Shown here: piece by piece, positions 20,599 to 28,852 of the stretch
How positions within the stretch are numbered: the first letter of the stretch is position 1
Layout: every line of letters begins with the position of its first letter
Assembly (NCBI GenBank): GCA_046594215.1
Contig: JBKJPX010000008.1
Coordinates: forward strand, 1 to 64,000
Direction of reading: 5' to 3'
Origin: Panacagrimonas sp046594215
GTDB lineage: Bacteria > Pseudomonadota > Gammaproteobacteria > Nevskiales > Nevskiaceae
DNA length: 64,000 bases
The notes under the pieces: generated by a model
The model's database searches: none
What the model was told of the DNA's origin: nothing
Seen by the model: only the letters and a program-made list of their open reading frames with translations
Position numbers and translations under genes: made by a program

Positions 20599-21638
20599 GG
20601 CGGCGGGCTCGCGACAGCCGGCACCTGGATCAGCGCGCGGATGCGCGCCACGGTCCGACGCAGGTCGTGGTCGTCTTCCGCGCGGTAGTGTCGCGACGGG
20701 CCCCGCACGCCGAGCAGCCCCAGCTCACCGCTGCGCGTCAGGCGCCGCACCCAGCCGTCGGTGTCGACATCGGCCGACACGTGACCGGAGGCGACCAGGG
20801 CGCGGGGAATGGCGGCGCGCAGCGCGCGCTTGAGGCGTCGTCGCGGCGACAGTCGCAGCGGCCAGACCCACACGGGTTTTCCGCTGCGCCAGCACTCCGC
20901 GATCATCGACGCCGAGTCGCCGGTGACGACGAGCTCGTCGGCCAGGCGCAGGCGCGCGGCGAAAGGATTGAGCGCATCGCCCCGCTCGAACACGTACATC
21001 AGCGCGGGGTCGGGCATGGCCTTGCGCAGCACCGGAATCACCTCGGCAGGCGTACGCGGGCTCGTGCTCAGCAGCAGGCTGCCGCCGTGCGCGGCCACGT
21101 GCGCCGTCGCGGCGCGCATCAGGTTTTGCGCGTCACGCACCTCCAGCCGGGAGCGCGTGCTGTGTCCGCCGACGAAGACGGCGGTCCAGGGACGCGGCAG
21201 CGCGCTCGCGCGAAGCTGCTCGGCGGCGCGGGAGCCCTCGATTTCGGCAGCCGGCGCGGGATTGAACGGCATGCTCACGCGCAGCACGTTGGGCGCGTCG
21301 ATGTAACGGTCGGTCGGCATCGGCACGATGAGGTCGAGCGCGCCAACAGGAAGCTTGCGCGGCAGACCCAGGTGCACGAGGCGGACGTCGTCGCCCGCGA
21401 GTTCGCGCAGCCGCAGCGCCGCCGCCAGCGTCTTGCCGAAGGAGATCGCCACGCGCGGCCACGGCGGTTCGAGCGCGCTGAAATCGAAATGCACCTGCTT
21501 GCCCATCGGCGCCATGCGCGCCACCTTCACCTCGCGCACGGGCAGGCCCAGCGAGGCGCCGATCGCGCGTTGCTGCGCGATCTCCCCGGCGCGGTCGCCG
21601 GTGAGCAGCCAGACCGGGGCGCCTGCGACGGCGGCCAT
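20595..21638 (-). CDS. ELM1/GtrOC1-like (DUF1022) family protein
   Basis: GT-B-like protein of 347 aa in the mitochondrial-fission ELM1 family (PF06258), found in many alpha- and gammaproteobacterial LPS loci. Supporting segments are WLLTGDRAGEIAQQRAIGASLG at the N-terminus (read as two pieces), GKTLAAALRLREL, AVFVGGHS followed by TRSRLEV, SLLLSTSPRTP and VTGDSASMIAECWRSGKPV near the C-terminus. I use the ATG at 21638, which overlaps the deacetylase stop (TGATG); an in-frame ATG at 21653 is possible. Biochemical activity is not established for the family, but a glycosyltransferase role is likely from fold and context. Confidence 0.82.
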   Translation of the reverse strand: MAAVAGAPVWLLTGDRAGEIAQQRAIGASLGLPVREVKVARMAPMGKQVHFDFSALEPPWPRVAISFGKTLAAALRLRELAGDDVRLVHLGLPRKLPVGALDLIVPMPTDRYIDAPNVLRVSMPFNPAPAAEIEGSRAAEQLRASALPRPWTAVFVGGHSTRSRLEVRDAQNLMRAATAHVAAHGGSLLLSTSPRTPAEVIPVLRKAMPDPALMYVFERGDALNPFAARLRLADELVVTGDSASMIAECWRSGKPVWVWPLRLSPRRRLKRALRAAIPRALVASGHVSADVDTDGWVRRLTRSGELGLLGVRGPSRHYRAEDDHDLRRTVARIRALIQVPAVASPPP

Positions 21639-22384
21639 CACGGCAGGTTCCATAGCAGCGCGCGCATGCGGAAGCGGCGAAGGCTGCGCCGGGCGTTGTT
21701 GCCCAGTCGCGGCAGCGCGAGGAGTTTGGCCCCGCGCTTCGCGCGACCTCGCTGCGTGGTGACCGCCGTCGCGTAGCCCGCGCGCGCCACCGCCTCGATG
21801 CAGGCACCGTCGTGCTCGCCGTAGGGGAAGCAGAAATGGCGGATCGCACCGCCCAGCTCGTCCTGCAACCGGTCGCGGGAGTCCGTGATCTCGCGATCCC
21901 GATCGGAAGGCGCCAGCAGCGGAAGGTGAGGGTGGCTCAGCGTGTGCGAGCCCACGTCCATGCCCGCGTCGCGCCACTGCCGGATCTGGGCGTGCGTCAT
22001 GAGCGGCTTGCGAACGCCCAGGGTTTCGCAGTCCCAGGCGTTGTAGCCGCCGATCCGTCCCGCGACGACGTAGCAGGTGGCGCTGAAACCGCTCTCGAGC
22101 AGGATCGGCAGCGCGAGCTGTAGGTTGTCCAGATAACCGTCGTCGAAGGTGATGACGGCGATGCGCCCCGTCTTCTCGCCGCGAAGGTGGGGTAGGGCCT
22201 GCTCCATCGATACACCGCGATAGCCACGATCGCGCAGTGCGTGCAGCTGCGCGCGGAACGCCTCCGCGCCCAGGTACAGGCCCTGGTGCGTCGAATTCGC
22301 GGGCGCCACACCGATGTTGTGGTAGGTCAGGATCGGTACCGGCCTTGCGGTCGCGGCGAGTTCGAGCGGCGCGCGTGTGCTCAT
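21638..22384 (-). CDS. polysaccharide deacetylase (NodB domain)
   Basis: Carbohydrate esterase family 4 protein of 248 aa. NodB motifs are clear: TFDDGY (about residues 79-84, catalytic base and metal Asp), SHTLSHPHL (metal histidines) and FCFPYG. There is no signal peptide or membrane helix, so it probably acts on a cytosolic or lipid-linked sugar during LPS or polysaccharide assembly. It overlaps its neighbours at both ends (ATGA and TGATG), strong evidence of operon membership. Confidence 0.93.
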   Translation of the reverse strand: MSTRAPLELAATARPVPILTYHNIGVAPANSTHQGLYLGAEAFRAQLHALRDRGYRGVSMEQALPHLRGEKTGRIAVITFDDGYLDNLQLALPILLESGFSATCYVVAGRIGGYNAWDCETLGVRKPLMTHAQIRQWRDAGMDVGSHTLSHPHLPLLAPSDRDREITDSRDRLQDELGGAIRHFCFPYGEHDGACIEAVARAGYATAVTTQRGRAKRGAKLLALPRLGNNARRSLRRFRMRALLWNLP

Positions 22385-23511
22385 GGCGCGCCGTCGCGCT
22401 GCGGCAGCGCCGCCGGCGGTTCACCCAGCCCGTGCTCGATGTCGCGCAGCAGGGTCTCGCCGATGCCGCGGAAGCGGGCGCGAGAGTAGCGCTCCAGCAC
22501 GCGCGCCCGCGCGGTGCGGCCGAACGCGGCGGCCGTGTGCGGATCGCGCGCCAGCGCGAGAATCGCCTGGGCCAGCGCCTCGACGTCGCCGACCTCGCAC
22601 AGCCAGCCGGTCTCGCCGGGCCGCACGTTCCAGGCCAGTTCGCCTACGCGCGTCGCGATCACAGGCAGGCCGGCCTGCATCGCCTCGTGCGCCGCGATGC
22701 AGAAGCCTTCCTTGAGCGAGGTCTGCACGTAGCCGTGCAGGCCGGCGAGAAACTGCTTCGGTTGTTCCACGAAACCCAGGAAGCGCACCGCGCCGCGCAG
22801 TCGCAGCTTGTCGCACAGGGCCTGCAGGGCCGCTTCCTCGGGACCGTCGCCGGCGAAGCTCAGCTCGATGCGTTTCGCGAGTGCGGGATCCCGTTCGTGC
22901 GCCAGCGCGAACGCGCGCAGCAGCACTTCGTACTGCTTGCTCGAATGCAGTCGCCCGAGCGTGCCGAGCTGCAAGCGCGAGCCGCCGTCCCAGGCCGTGG
23001 CCATGGGCGCATCGGCGTCGGCGACGAAGGGCGCCCAGACCTCGATGCGCTCCGGCGGTACGCCGAGCCTGTCCTGCGTGAAGTGCCGCACCGATTCCGA
23101 ATCCGCGATCCAGCGCGAGGCCAGGCCGCCGGTGCGGCGAAGGATCGCGAGGTTGAGCCGCTTGAGCGAATCGCTGTGCTGCCAGCTCACGACACGGATC
23201 CCGAGCAGGCGCCCGATCAGCTGGCCGTAGATCGCGCCGCGCGACAGCGAGGTCCAGAGCAGGTCCGGCCGGTCGCGCCGCAGGTTGCGGACGAGGCGCA
23301 GCGCGGGCGCGATGAAGTCCCGCAAGCCCTCCCCGATGAGTTCGTAGGGAATGCCGGCCTGTTCGAGGCGCGCCGCCGCCTTCATGTCCTGACGCATCAA
23401 GGCGACCACGCGCACCTCGTGCCCGAGCTCGCGCATCAGCCCGAGCACCTGCACCATCGGAAACGCGGCGCCGCCGCCGTTGAGGCCGTTGATCAGGTAG
23501 ACGATGCGCAT
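22381..23511 (-). CDS. GT4-family glycosyltransferase
   Basis: Retaining GT-B glycosyltransferase of 376 aa. N-terminal MRIVYLINGLNGGGAAF is the acceptor-domain opening, LGTLGRLHSSKQYEVLLRAF begins the donor domain (quoted near residues 203-222), and the EX7E motif lies in KEGFCIAAHEAMQAGLPVI. Start ATG 23511 overlaps the preceding GT9 gene by 19 bp; the stop overlaps the deacetylase start (ATGA). Likely adds a hexose to LPS core or O-chain; donor unknown. Confidence 0.93.
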   Translation of the reverse strand: MRIVYLINGLNGGGAAFPMVQVLGLMRELGHEVRVVALMRQDMKAAARLEQAGIPYELIGEGLRDFIAPALRLVRNLRRDRPDLLWTSLSRGAIYGQLIGRLLGIRVVSWQHSDSLKRLNLAILRRTGGLASRWIADSESVRHFTQDRLGVPPERIEVWAPFVADADAPMATAWDGGSRLQLGTLGRLHSSKQYEVLLRAFALAHERDPALAKRIELSFAGDGPEEAALQALCDKLRLRGAVRFLGFVEQPKQFLAGLHGYVQTSLKEGFCIAAHEAMQAGLPVIATRVGELAWNVRPGETGWLCEVGDVEALAQAILALARDPHTAAAFGRTARARVLERYSRARFRGIGETLLRDIEHGLGEPPAALPQRDGAP

Positions 23512-24590
23512 GCGGGGGCTGTCGGTCTTGCGAAGGGGATCGGACCGCGCACGGAGCCTCGCTCCAGGGCCTGCGCGATGATTTCGCCGGTGCTGACGCC
23601 GTACAGGTAGTCGCGCGGCGGCGCGTCCGCGCGGATCAGCGCGTGCTGGTCGCCGTCCGGCGCCCAGGCGCGGTGGTTCGACTCGGGCGACATCCAGCAG
23701 ACGGACGGCGTTCCCGCGAGCCACGCCAGGTGCATCGATCCGGTGTCGCCGCCCAGGTGCAGGCTGGCGCCCTGGATCAGACGGAACAGCTGCGGGATCT
23801 CCAGCGTCCCGGCGAAGATTTTCCACGGCGGCACGGGCAGCGCCTTGAGCAGATCGGCCAGCACGGCGAGTTCGCGCGGACGACCGCCGCTGGAGATCAC
23901 GATCTTGAGGTGCGGGTGCGACTTGCGCAGGCGGCCCACGAGTTCCACGAGCTGCGCGGGCGGCAGTTCCTTGCTCGCCAGGCGCGTGCACGGGCTCAGG
24001 TGCAGGTAGAAATGCTGCGCGAGGTCGGCCAGGGCCGGCACCCGCTCCAGGCCGAGCGGCTGGCCGAATTCGAACCGCGGAGCCGCGGCGGCCAGGCCTG
24101 CCTGGCGCAGGCACTTCCAGCGCTGGATGTACATGCGGTCCGGCGTGAAAGGCTGCTCCATGAGGTCGGTGCTGCACCATCGCCAGGCGAAACGCGGCTT
24201 GCGCACGCCGGGTCGGCGGACCAGGCGACGCGATGCGCCGCTGAGCCACGCGGCGCAGCTCGCGTGGTTCGAGCCCATCAGGTCGATCGCCACGTCGAAA
24301 CGCTGTTCGCGAAGATCCCGTACGAGACGCGTGATCTCGCCGAGGCCCGCGCGCCCGCGCGGGTACGGCCAGACGCGATCGACCCAGGGCGTCAGGCCCA
24401 GCAGGCTCGCGTATTCGGCGCGCACCAGGCAGTGAAGCTCGGCGTCGGGCCAGGCCTGGCGCAGCGCCCACATCGAGGGCAGCGAGTGGACCAGGTCGCC
24501 GAGTCCTGCAATCTCGACGACGAGGATGCGACGTGCCGACGCAGTCTGCGCGGCGAAGTCGCGGGTGACGGGAATGGGCCGGTTTTTCAC
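23493..24590 (-). CDS. GT9-family (heptosyltransferase-like) glycosyltransferase
   Basis: Protein of 365 aa with the LPS heptosyltransferase architecture: ILVVEIAGLGDLVHSLPSM at the N-terminus (about residues 21-39, the GDxxxSLP motif with catalytic Asp), SPCTRLASKELPPAQLVELV starting the donor domain, and LHLGGDTGSMHLAWLAGTP (the GxDTGxxHLAA motif). Starts at GTG 24590 with a GTGA overlap with the upstream gene. Probably transfers ADP-heptose or another sugar to the inner core. Confidence 0.92.
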   Translation of the reverse strand: MKNRPIPVTRDFAAQTASARRILVVEIAGLGDLVHSLPSMWALRQAWPDAELHCLVRAEYASLLGLTPWVDRVWPYPRGRAGLGEITRLVRDLREQRFDVAIDLMGSNHASCAAWLSGASRRLVRRPGVRKPRFAWRWCSTDLMEQPFTPDRMYIQRWKCLRQAGLAAAAPRFEFGQPLGLERVPALADLAQHFYLHLSPCTRLASKELPPAQLVELVGRLRKSHPHLKIVISSGGRPRELAVLADLLKALPVPPWKIFAGTLEIPQLFRLIQGASLHLGGDTGSMHLAWLAGTPSVCWMSPESNHRAWAPDGDQHALIRADAPPRDYLYGVSTGEIIAQALERGSVRGPIPFARPTAPACASST

Positions 24591-25483
24591 GAGGCTGCAA
24601 CGCGGCAGGAAAGAGGTCGGCAATCGAGCAGCCGCCGCGCGTGGGCGAGCACTTCGTCGGGCGTGATGGAACGCATCGCCTCCATGCAATGCGCGCACTC
24701 GCCGACATGGACGCCGCAGGCCTGCTCGGCACCGCCGGTCAGGCAGACCTGGCCGTCGTAGCCCGTGACCAGCGCAGGCGTGTAACCGCCGTACAGCACG
24801 ACGGCGGGAGTGCCCATCGCCGCGGCCGCGTGGTGCAGTCCGCCCTCGGCGCCGATGTAGAGCTGCGAGGCCTTGAGCAACGGCAGCATCCCCCGGAACG
24901 TGGTGCGCGGCAGGCAGGGCAGGCCCGGCAGCACGGGGCGCTCGGAGCGGCCGACCTGGAAGACCTCGAGGTCCGCCGCCAGGCGCAGCGCGACCTCGGC
25001 GTAGCGCTCGGTCGGCCACTGCTTTCCCGGTGAGGCCTCGGCCTTGATGCTGGGCTCGACGATCGCGAACCGACGCCCGCGCCACTGTTCGGCGATGCGC
25101 AGCTCCGTCTCGTCGAGCGCCAGGGGCGCCGGTGTCGGCCGGTAGTCCAGACGGAAGACGTAGCGTCCGAGCCGCTCCACGAGTTTTCCAGAGCGCGCGG
25201 CGCCCGGCAGCCGGCTGAGCAAGGGTTCCTGCTGCCGCAACAGCCGCCGCATCGCTGCATGGTCGTGGTAGGGACGCACGCCGCGGTAGGAAATCACCCA
25301 GGGCAGGTCGGCATCGGCGGCCAGGTCTTCGGCAGTCGCGATGAAGGACAGGCCCGCGCGCAGTTCCGGGTGATCGCAGCGCAGGCGCCGGCCGTCGCCG
25401 ATCGCGACGCGGCGTCGTCGCGGGTCGCGCTGGTGGACGCGCCACGCGTCCCCGATCGCCATCAGTTCGTCGCCGTAGCCCAT
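24587..25483 (-). CDS. GT9-like glycosyltransferase
   Basis: 298-aa relative of GT9 enzymes. The donor-domain signature GAEGGLHHAAAAMGTPAVVL (near residue 220) is a variant of the heptosyltransferase GxDTGxxHLA motif with Glu for Asp. It opens MGYGDELMAIGDA, and a cysteine cluster with histidine follows late (CGVHVGECAHC), which could bind metal. Shorter than heptosyltransferases, with a reduced N-terminal half. Overlaps the following GT9 gene by GTGA. Sugar specificity unknown. Confidence 0.82.
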   Translation of the reverse strand: MGYGDELMAIGDAWRVHQRDPRRRRVAIGDGRRLRCDHPELRAGLSFIATAEDLAADADLPWVISYRGVRPYHDHAAMRRLLRQQEPLLSRLPGAARSGKLVERLGRYVFRLDYRPTPAPLALDETELRIAEQWRGRRFAIVEPSIKAEASPGKQWPTERYAEVALRLAADLEVFQVGRSERPVLPGLPCLPRTTFRGMLPLLKASQLYIGAEGGLHHAAAAMGTPAVVLYGGYTPALVTGYDGQVCLTGGAEQACGVHVGECAHCMEAMRSITPDEVLAHARRLLDCRPLSCRVAAS

Positions 25484-25528
25484 CTTCGTCGTCAGTACAG
25501 GATCCGGAGACGTGTCATCGGGCGCACG

Positions 25529-26338
25529 TCACCAGAAGCGCAGTTCGAACTGCACACCGGGCACGGGCCGGGCGGGGTTTGCGGTGTCCAGCAGCGCGGG
25601 GGCATCGTCCTCGTCAGGCGACGACACGCCGGCGAGCAGCAGCGCCGGCGCGAAGCGAAACTCCCCGGCCGCCGTCTGCACGTGATCGAGGTCATGGTTG
25701 GAGGCGATGCCGATCGCCGCGCCGGCGATCACGTCGCGCCAGTAGTGGTTGTGGGACTCCACGCGCGTGTAACCGACCCAGGTCGCCGTCGCATACGCGG
25801 GAAGTCCCCAGGCCAGGCCATGTGTCTTGCGGATGTACTCGGCGCCCATGAAGGCAGCCGAGCTGTGACCCGACGGAAAGCCGTGACTGCCGCCGTTGGG
25901 CCGCCTGGCGTCGATCGAGTACTTGAGCGCGTAGGTCACGATCTCCGTGCGCGCGAGCGCGATGGCGACGTCCTGGGGCGCCGTGCGTCCGAGCCTCGGA
26001 CCGGGCCAGTTCAGACCCGGGCTGGATCCGGCGGGGCCGTCTGCGAAGAGGGCAACGCCCGTCGAGGTGTCCGGGTCCGGCGGCAGCCACAGCGACATGC
26101 CGAGCGCAGCCAGCGGCAGCGCGAACTGCAGCACGTTGCCGCTTTGCGTCCACCCCGGGTGCGGGTCCGAAAAGGCGAGGCACGGGGAGGACGCGCCGGC
26201 CAGCATCGCGACGCCGGCCACCGGGGCGAGGCGCGATCGTTTCGTGCTTGCCGGCGCGCACGCTGGGGCGGGAAGGCCCGCATTCGTACTTTCGTACGGG
26301 GTCGTGTTCAGCAGTGCGCGGCGCAAACACAGCAGCAT
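25529..26338 (-). CDS. PAP2-family phosphatase
   Basis: Lipid or undecaprenyl-pyrophosphate phosphatase-like protein of about 269 aa. The three PAP2 motifs are present: KYSIDARRP (about residues 140-148), GFPSGH (about 153-158) and RVESHNHYWRDV (about 191-202). An N-terminal hydrophobic segment (APVAGVAMLAGASSPCLAF) looks like a signal peptide or anchor. I choose the ATG at 26338; a start at 26389 would only add a poorly supported extension. It could recycle the lipid carrier for the surrounding polysaccharide genes. It follows the SMR gene after 78 bp and precedes the GT9-like gene by 45 bp. Confidence 0.87.
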   Translation of the reverse strand: MLLCLRRALLNTTPYESTNAGLPAPACAPASTKRSRLAPVAGVAMLAGASSPCLAFSDPHPGWTQSGNVLQFALPLAALGMSLWLPPDPDTSTGVALFADGPAGSSPGLNWPGPRLGRTAPQDVAIALARTEIVTYALKYSIDARRPNGGSHGFPSGHSSAAFMGAEYIRKTHGLAWGLPAYATATWVGYTRVESHNHYWRDVIAGAAIGIASNHDLDHVQTAAGEFRFAPALLLAGVSSPDEDDAPALLDTANPARPVPGVQFELRFW

Positions 26339-26416
26339 GAAGATCTCGCAGGCAGAAGAGGGGAAATCAGGGGCCGCGCCGCGGCACATTCACGTCGCTC
26401 GCAGCGGGGTCGCGGC

Positions 26417-26755
26417 TCATGCGCGGCTCGTTGCCTGCAGCAGCACGATGCCGAAGATCGTCGACAGCAGGCCGGCGGCCTTGAGCCAGGGCATGGACTC
26501 GCCGAACACGCACACGCCCACGACCGCGACCAGCGCGATGCCCACGCCGCTCCAGATTGCGTAGACAACGCTGATGTCGATGCGCTGGATCACCATCGCC
26601 AGCAGCGCGAGCGCGATGCCGAACCCACCGATCACGCCGACCCAGGCCCAGGGCTGCTCGAAGCCGTTGGCCTGCTTGAGGCAGACCGTGCCCACGAGTT
26701 CGCCGACGATGGCGATCGTCAGCAGGTACCAGGGATTGATCGTGGCCAGGGTCAA
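26417..26755 (-). CDS. SMR-family small multidrug/flippase-like transporter
   Basis: Four-helix membrane protein of 112 aa, the usual SMR length. The essential membrane glutamate is in TIAIVGELVGTVCLK (about residue 18), and later segments VVYAIWSGVGIALVAVVG and GLLSTIFGIVLLQ match the family. Start is TTG 26755, overlapping the hydroxylase stop (TTGA); there is no nearby ATG that keeps TM1. In a polysaccharide operon an SMR protein may act like the ArnE/F-type flippases rather than as a drug pump; this is inference. Confidence 0.85.
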   Translation of the reverse strand: MTLATINPWYLLTIAIVGELVGTVCLKQANGFEQPWAWVGVIGGFGIALALLAMVIQRIDISVVYAIWSGVGIALVAVVGVCVFGESMPWLKAAGLLSTIFGIVLLQATSRA

Positions 26756-27726
26756 GCGCGCGCCCCGTGGCAGGTGCAGTTGCCGCGCCGGTAGAGACCC
26801 AGCTTGTGCAGCAGGCTGCGTGCTTCGGAAGGAACGCCGCCGGCCAGGATCTCCGGAACCGTGAGACCGAACACGGCCAGGCTGATCGAGGGTTCGAGCG
26901 ACACCACCGCGTGCCAGGTACGGCGCGGGACGAACAGCGCATCGCCGCTCTCGACCCGTGCGTAGAGGCCGTGCGCCTTCGAGAAGCTCTCGGCCAGCAG
27001 CGGGTCGCGATCGATGCGCGTGATGTCGATGTCGCTGAGCGTGGCGCCCCAGTCGTACTTGCGCGACTTCGCCAGGTGCGGCGTCTGCGACGGGTCGAAC
27101 ATCAGGAATTCCTTGGTTCCGCTCACCATGCAGAACCAGTTGTTCGGAAAATCGTAGTGCAGGCCGGTGACGGTGTCGGCGGGCCCGATGAAGGTGTATT
27201 CCCAGGTCCATCGCCGGCCGGGCCAGAGCGCACGGATCGCGAAGTCGCGACGCAGCTCGGGAAAGGCCTTGAGGATGTCCCACTGCGCGAGGTATGCGCG
27301 CCGCGGCTCGAAGCGATGGAAGTAGTCCCAGTCGAGGCGGAACGCTTCGCTGGACGTGCCCTGCGTGCGCGGCCGCAGCCCGAGCGCGTCGACGTCGCGC
27401 TTGGGTTCCTGGGCCAGCGCGCGCAGGTAGGGCGCGATGGGCTGGATCAGGGGCGACGCCGTGCGGCCTTGCTCGACCAGGCCGTTCTGGAAACTGGTGA
27501 CGACCTCGGAGCCGTCCTTGTTCCGCAGTCCGGCAAGGTGTTCGAAGGTCCAGTTCTTGGATGCCGGCCACTCGGCCAGCGCGCCCTTGACCAGCAGCGG
27601 CCGCTCGCGCGGACGAAACCCACCGCTGCGCGCAAGGCCCGCGGCTGAAACCGTGTCGACCTTGGCGAACAGCGGCCCGGCGAACGTCGCTGGCGCGCGC
27701 ACGAAGGTCGGGGCATGCGGGATCAC
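26752..27726 (-). CDS. JmjC/FIH-like 2-oxoglutarate-Fe(II) hydroxylase
   Basis: Cupin_8/JmjC protein of 324 aa. The iron triad is seen as H190 and D192 in LHYDFPNNW and H272 in RRTWHAVV. A lysine at 205 (SGTKEFLMFDP) stands 13 residues after the Asp, as in human FIH, where it binds 2-oxoglutarate. The N-terminal part has RPLLVKGALAEWPASKNW, also FIH-like. Start is GTG 27726 with GTGA overlap with the upstream reductase gene. Known relatives hydroxylate protein or RNA side chains; in this operon the substrate may be a protein or a sugar-lipid intermediate. Confidence 0.88.
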   Translation of the reverse strand: MIPHAPTFVRAPATFAGPLFAKVDTVSAAGLARSGGFRPRERPLLVKGALAEWPASKNWTFEHLAGLRNKDGSEVVTSFQNGLVEQGRTASPLIQPIAPYLRALAQEPKRDVDALGLRPRTQGTSSEAFRLDWDYFHRFEPRRAYLAQWDILKAFPELRRDFAIRALWPGRRWTWEYTFIGPADTVTGLHYDFPNNWFCMVSGTKEFLMFDPSQTPHLAKSRKYDWGATLSDIDITRIDRDPLLAESFSKAHGLYARVESGDALFVPRRTWHAVVSLEPSISLAVFGLTVPEILAGGVPSEARSLLHKLGLYRRGNCTCHGARA

Positions 27727-28841
27727 TTGAAATCCTCCAGCATCATGTCGCGCAGCGGGATGCCGTTCGAGGTTTCGACGCAGCGCTGGATGTAGCTGCT
27801 CAGCGACGGCGACACCGCGCAACCTTCGGCGAGCACGCGCGAGTTGTCGAACGTGAAGTTGAGCACCGCGAAGCTGCCGTACAGGCGCATCGCCCGCGCC
27901 ACGAGCCGGCGGTTGCAGTCGCCGAGGCGTTCGCGGAATTGCGAGGCCAGGCCGCCGAGATCGCCGACCTTGAGCTGCCGGTACCGCGGCGCCATCGGCT
28001 CGCTGTGCATCGCGCGCGAGTACGCCTTGTCGATGTCGGCGATGGTGTCGCTGGCCTGCGCACCGGCGGAGATGTGGTAGAGGTCCCAGCGCAGCTCCTT
28101 GGCCAGGAGCAGACGCGTCAGCACCTCCGCGCAGTAGTCCACCGGCACCACGTCGATGCGCTCGTCGAGCGCGCAGGTGAACTGCTCGAGGGCGTACACC
28201 ATGCGGAACACCCAGAAGATGCTCGCCGACGGCGTGCAGCCGTAGCGCGTGTGGCCCACCACGATCGAGGGTCGCGCCACCACCAGCGGCAGCGTCGGCA
28301 GATCGCGGTGCATGCGCCGCTCGATCTCCGCTTTGGAGGCGGTGTAGGGAACCAGGTGCTCCTCGTCGCCGGGGGTGAACCAGGACTCCGCAACCGGCGA
28401 GACCGCGTTGGGGCCGCAGGCCATCGCGGTGCCCACGTGCAGGAAGCGTTGCAGGCCCGGCACCTCGGACATGCGCTTCGCGAAGCGGAACGTGCCCTCC
28501 ACGTTCACCGGCCAGATGCCCGGGTGGTTGGCAAACGAGGCGATCGCGGCACAGTTGAGGACGTGCGTGACCGCGTCCAGGCGCGTGTCGCCGGAGAAGG
28601 CGTCGACGTCGGCCAGGTCGCCGGCGATCACCTGTCGTTCGTGCAGGCTGGCCAACAGCTCGGGCGAGACGCCGAAGCGCGCCAGGGAACGGCGCGCGCG
28701 CTCCAGCCCGGAGGCGTCGTCATCGGCGCGTACGAGGAAGAGCAGGCGATGCCCGTCACCGGCCTGGATCATTTGCGCGGCCGTGCAGCCGCCGAGGAAT
28801 CCGGTGACGCCGGTGATGAGTATGCTGGGGAGGGATTTCAT
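27723..28841 (-). CDS. SDR-family thioester-reductase-like protein (NAD_binding_4)
   Basis: Extended SDR of 372 aa. Cofactor motif ITGVTGFLGG (about residues 8-17), LNCAAIASF and catalytic YTASKAE (Tyr-x3-Lys, about residues 168-174) are clear, and the spacing and MHRDLPTLPLVVARPSIVVG block resemble the thioester reductase/Male-sterility group that reduces acyl carriers or forms fatty aldehydes. No carrier or adenylation domain is fused or adjacent. First gene of the minus-strand chain that runs to 19699; only 11 bp separate its start from the divergent mipA-like gene. Confidence 0.87.
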   Translation of the reverse strand: MKSLPSILITGVTGFLGGCTAAQMIQAGDGHRLLFLVRADDDASGLERARRSLARFGVSPELLASLHERQVIAGDLADVDAFSGDTRLDAVTHVLNCAAIASFANHPGIWPVNVEGTFRFAKRMSEVPGLQRFLHVGTAMACGPNAVSPVAESWFTPGDEEHLVPYTASKAEIERRMHRDLPTLPLVVARPSIVVGHTRYGCTPSASIFWVFRMVYALEQFTCALDERIDVVPVDYCAEVLTRLLLAKELRWDLYHISAGAQASDTIADIDKAYSRAMHSEPMAPRYRQLKVGDLGGLASQFRERLGDCNRRLVARAMRLYGSFAVLNFTFDNSRVLAEGCAVSPSLSSYIQRCVETSNGIPLRDMMLEDFK

Positions 28842-28852
28842 GGAAGCTCGAG

